In this document: positions 63,398 to 64,000 of the stretch, piece by piece
Layout of the letters: every line of letters begins with the position of its first letter
Position numbering within the stretch: the first letter of the stretch is position 1
Assembly: GCF_002165255.2 (NCBI RefSeq)
Contig: NZ_CP028561.1
Location: 124,001 to 188,000 of the forward strand
Direction of reading: 5' to 3'
Origin: Acinetobacter sp. WCHA45
GTDB lineage: Bacteria > Pseudomonadota > Gammaproteobacteria > Pseudomonadales > Moraxellaceae
DNA: 64,000 bases
Notes under the pieces: generated by a model
What the model was told of the DNA's origin: nothing
The model's input: the letters and a program-made list of their open reading frames with translations, nothing else
Databases searched by the model: none
Made by a program: the position numbers and the translations under genes

Positions 63398-64000
63398 ATG
63401 AATATCAATACCCAGATTCAATACACCCTAAACCATCCACCACTACAACCTTATTTACCGAACCTAAACCAACAGAGTCAGCAGATTGAAGTTGGGACAC
63501 GAAGCAAACGTCTACCCCGAAAAGCAAAAATACCCACAGCCAAACGCTTTGCCAACACCAAGCAGATGAACTACCAGCAATGGCTTGAAGTCCGAAAACA
63601 GGGCATCGGTAGCAGTGATGCCGCCACCGCCTGTGGACTTAATCCTTATCTGTCGATGCTGGAACTGTGGATGATTAAAACAGGTCGGATGCAACAAAAT
63701 ATTGAGGACGAAAGTGCAGGCTATGCACCCTTGTACTGGGGTAAACAACTTGAACCCTTGGTGGCTGAATACTACAGCATGCACACCAACCACAAAGTCC
63801 GTCGAGTCAATGCAGTGCTGCAACATCCTGATGAAGACAAACACTTTATGTTGGCTAATTTGGATTATGCCGTGGTGGGCAATGAAGAAGTTCAAATCTT
63901 AGAATGTAAAACTGTAGGCGAGTACGGCTCAAAACTATGGCGGGATGGTGTACCACTGTATGTACTATGCCAAGTACAACATCAACTCGCAGTAACAGGC
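63398..64000 (+). CDS. YqaJ-type viral recombinase / exonuclease (3' end outside window)
   Basis: The frame opens at an ATG at 63398 with AGGA nine bases upstream and runs off the window after 201 codons. After a basic N-terminus (RSKRLPRKAKIPTAKRF) the YqaJ/lambda-exonuclease fold begins: YQQWLEVRKQGIGSSDAATA, then CGLNPYLSMLELWMIKTGR, a glutamate in WGKQLEPLVAEYY, and the metal-binding pair NLDYAVV and ILECKTVGEYG (D...E-x-K). Such nucleases pair with annealing proteins in phage recombination. The partner, if any, lies to the right. With DUF932 it marks a phage- or plasmid-derived recombination module. Confidence 0.88.
   Translation, partial: MNINTQIQYTLNHPPLQPYLPNLNQQSQQIEVGTRSKRLPRKAKIPTAKRFANTKQMNYQQWLEVRKQGIGSSDAATACGLNPYLSMLELWMIKTGRMQQNIEDESAGYAPLYWGKQLEPLVAEYYSMHTNHKVRRVNAVLQHPDEDKHFMLANLDYAVVGNEEVQILECKTVGEYGSKLWRDGVPLYVLCQVQHQLAVTG

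Overview
The window reads as the chromosome of an Acinetobacter species (Moraxellaceae, Gammaproteobacteria). The base composition is AT-rich. The gene order murG-murC-ddl-ftsQ-ftsA-ftsZ-lpxC, followed by a DciA-like gene, an M23 peptidase and aceE-aceF, fits that genus, as do the small 'putative porin' proteins and an SSB ending in DDDLPF. The species cannot be settled from sequence reading alone.

1-9 kb is the end of the division/cell-wall (dcw) cluster: peptidoglycan precursor synthesis (murG, murC, ddl), divisome (ftsQ, ftsA, ftsZ) and lipid A synthesis (lpxC). 9.3-14 kb encodes pyruvate dehydrogenase E1 and E2. 14-24.5 kb holds a yybP-ykoY (Mn2+) riboswitch ahead of a GDT1-family exporter, a metallo-hydrolase, guaB, glmM, pdxH, recJ, a small porin and prfB with its autoregulatory +1 frameshift. 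24.6-37.4 kb is accessory metabolism: an ArsR/ene-reductase pair, waaA-rsmE, mscS, acs, a sulfone-use operon (msuE-like/sfnG) and a NarL-type response regulator.

37.4-43.3 kb is scarred. A porin has lost its N-terminus to an IS630-family element, whose own transposase has an extra frameshift. A TetR regulator has been fused by deletion to the tail of a DUF1304 gene. Between these lie uvrA and an orphan promoter-hairpin-terminator unit that looks like an unannotated small RNA. 43.4-51.2 kb returns to ordinary genes (tenA, DUF475, MFS, ssb, pirin, an FAD oxidoreductase and a methyltransferase) and ends in tRNA-Thr(TGT).

From the tRNA to the right edge (51.3-64 kb, continuing beyond) is an integrated mobile element. 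It carries an XRE regulator and a class II Fic protein whose promoters hold striking palindromes or motif arrays, and an unrecognised 920-residue protein. It also carries an inovirus Gp2/YagK-YfjJ-type replication protein, a zinc-ribbon/glycine-zipper protein, a four-gene block of exported proteins (two with DUF1566), a hairpin-rich non-coding stretch, a DUF932 protein and a YqaJ-type nuclease. A 20-bp box plus a hairpin with an 8-bp stem and 5-nt loop occurs ahead of two of its genes. The C-terminal part of the 920-residue protein resembles the Gp2 catalytic core with its H-x-H motif gone. These island features are the best candidates for something undescribed.
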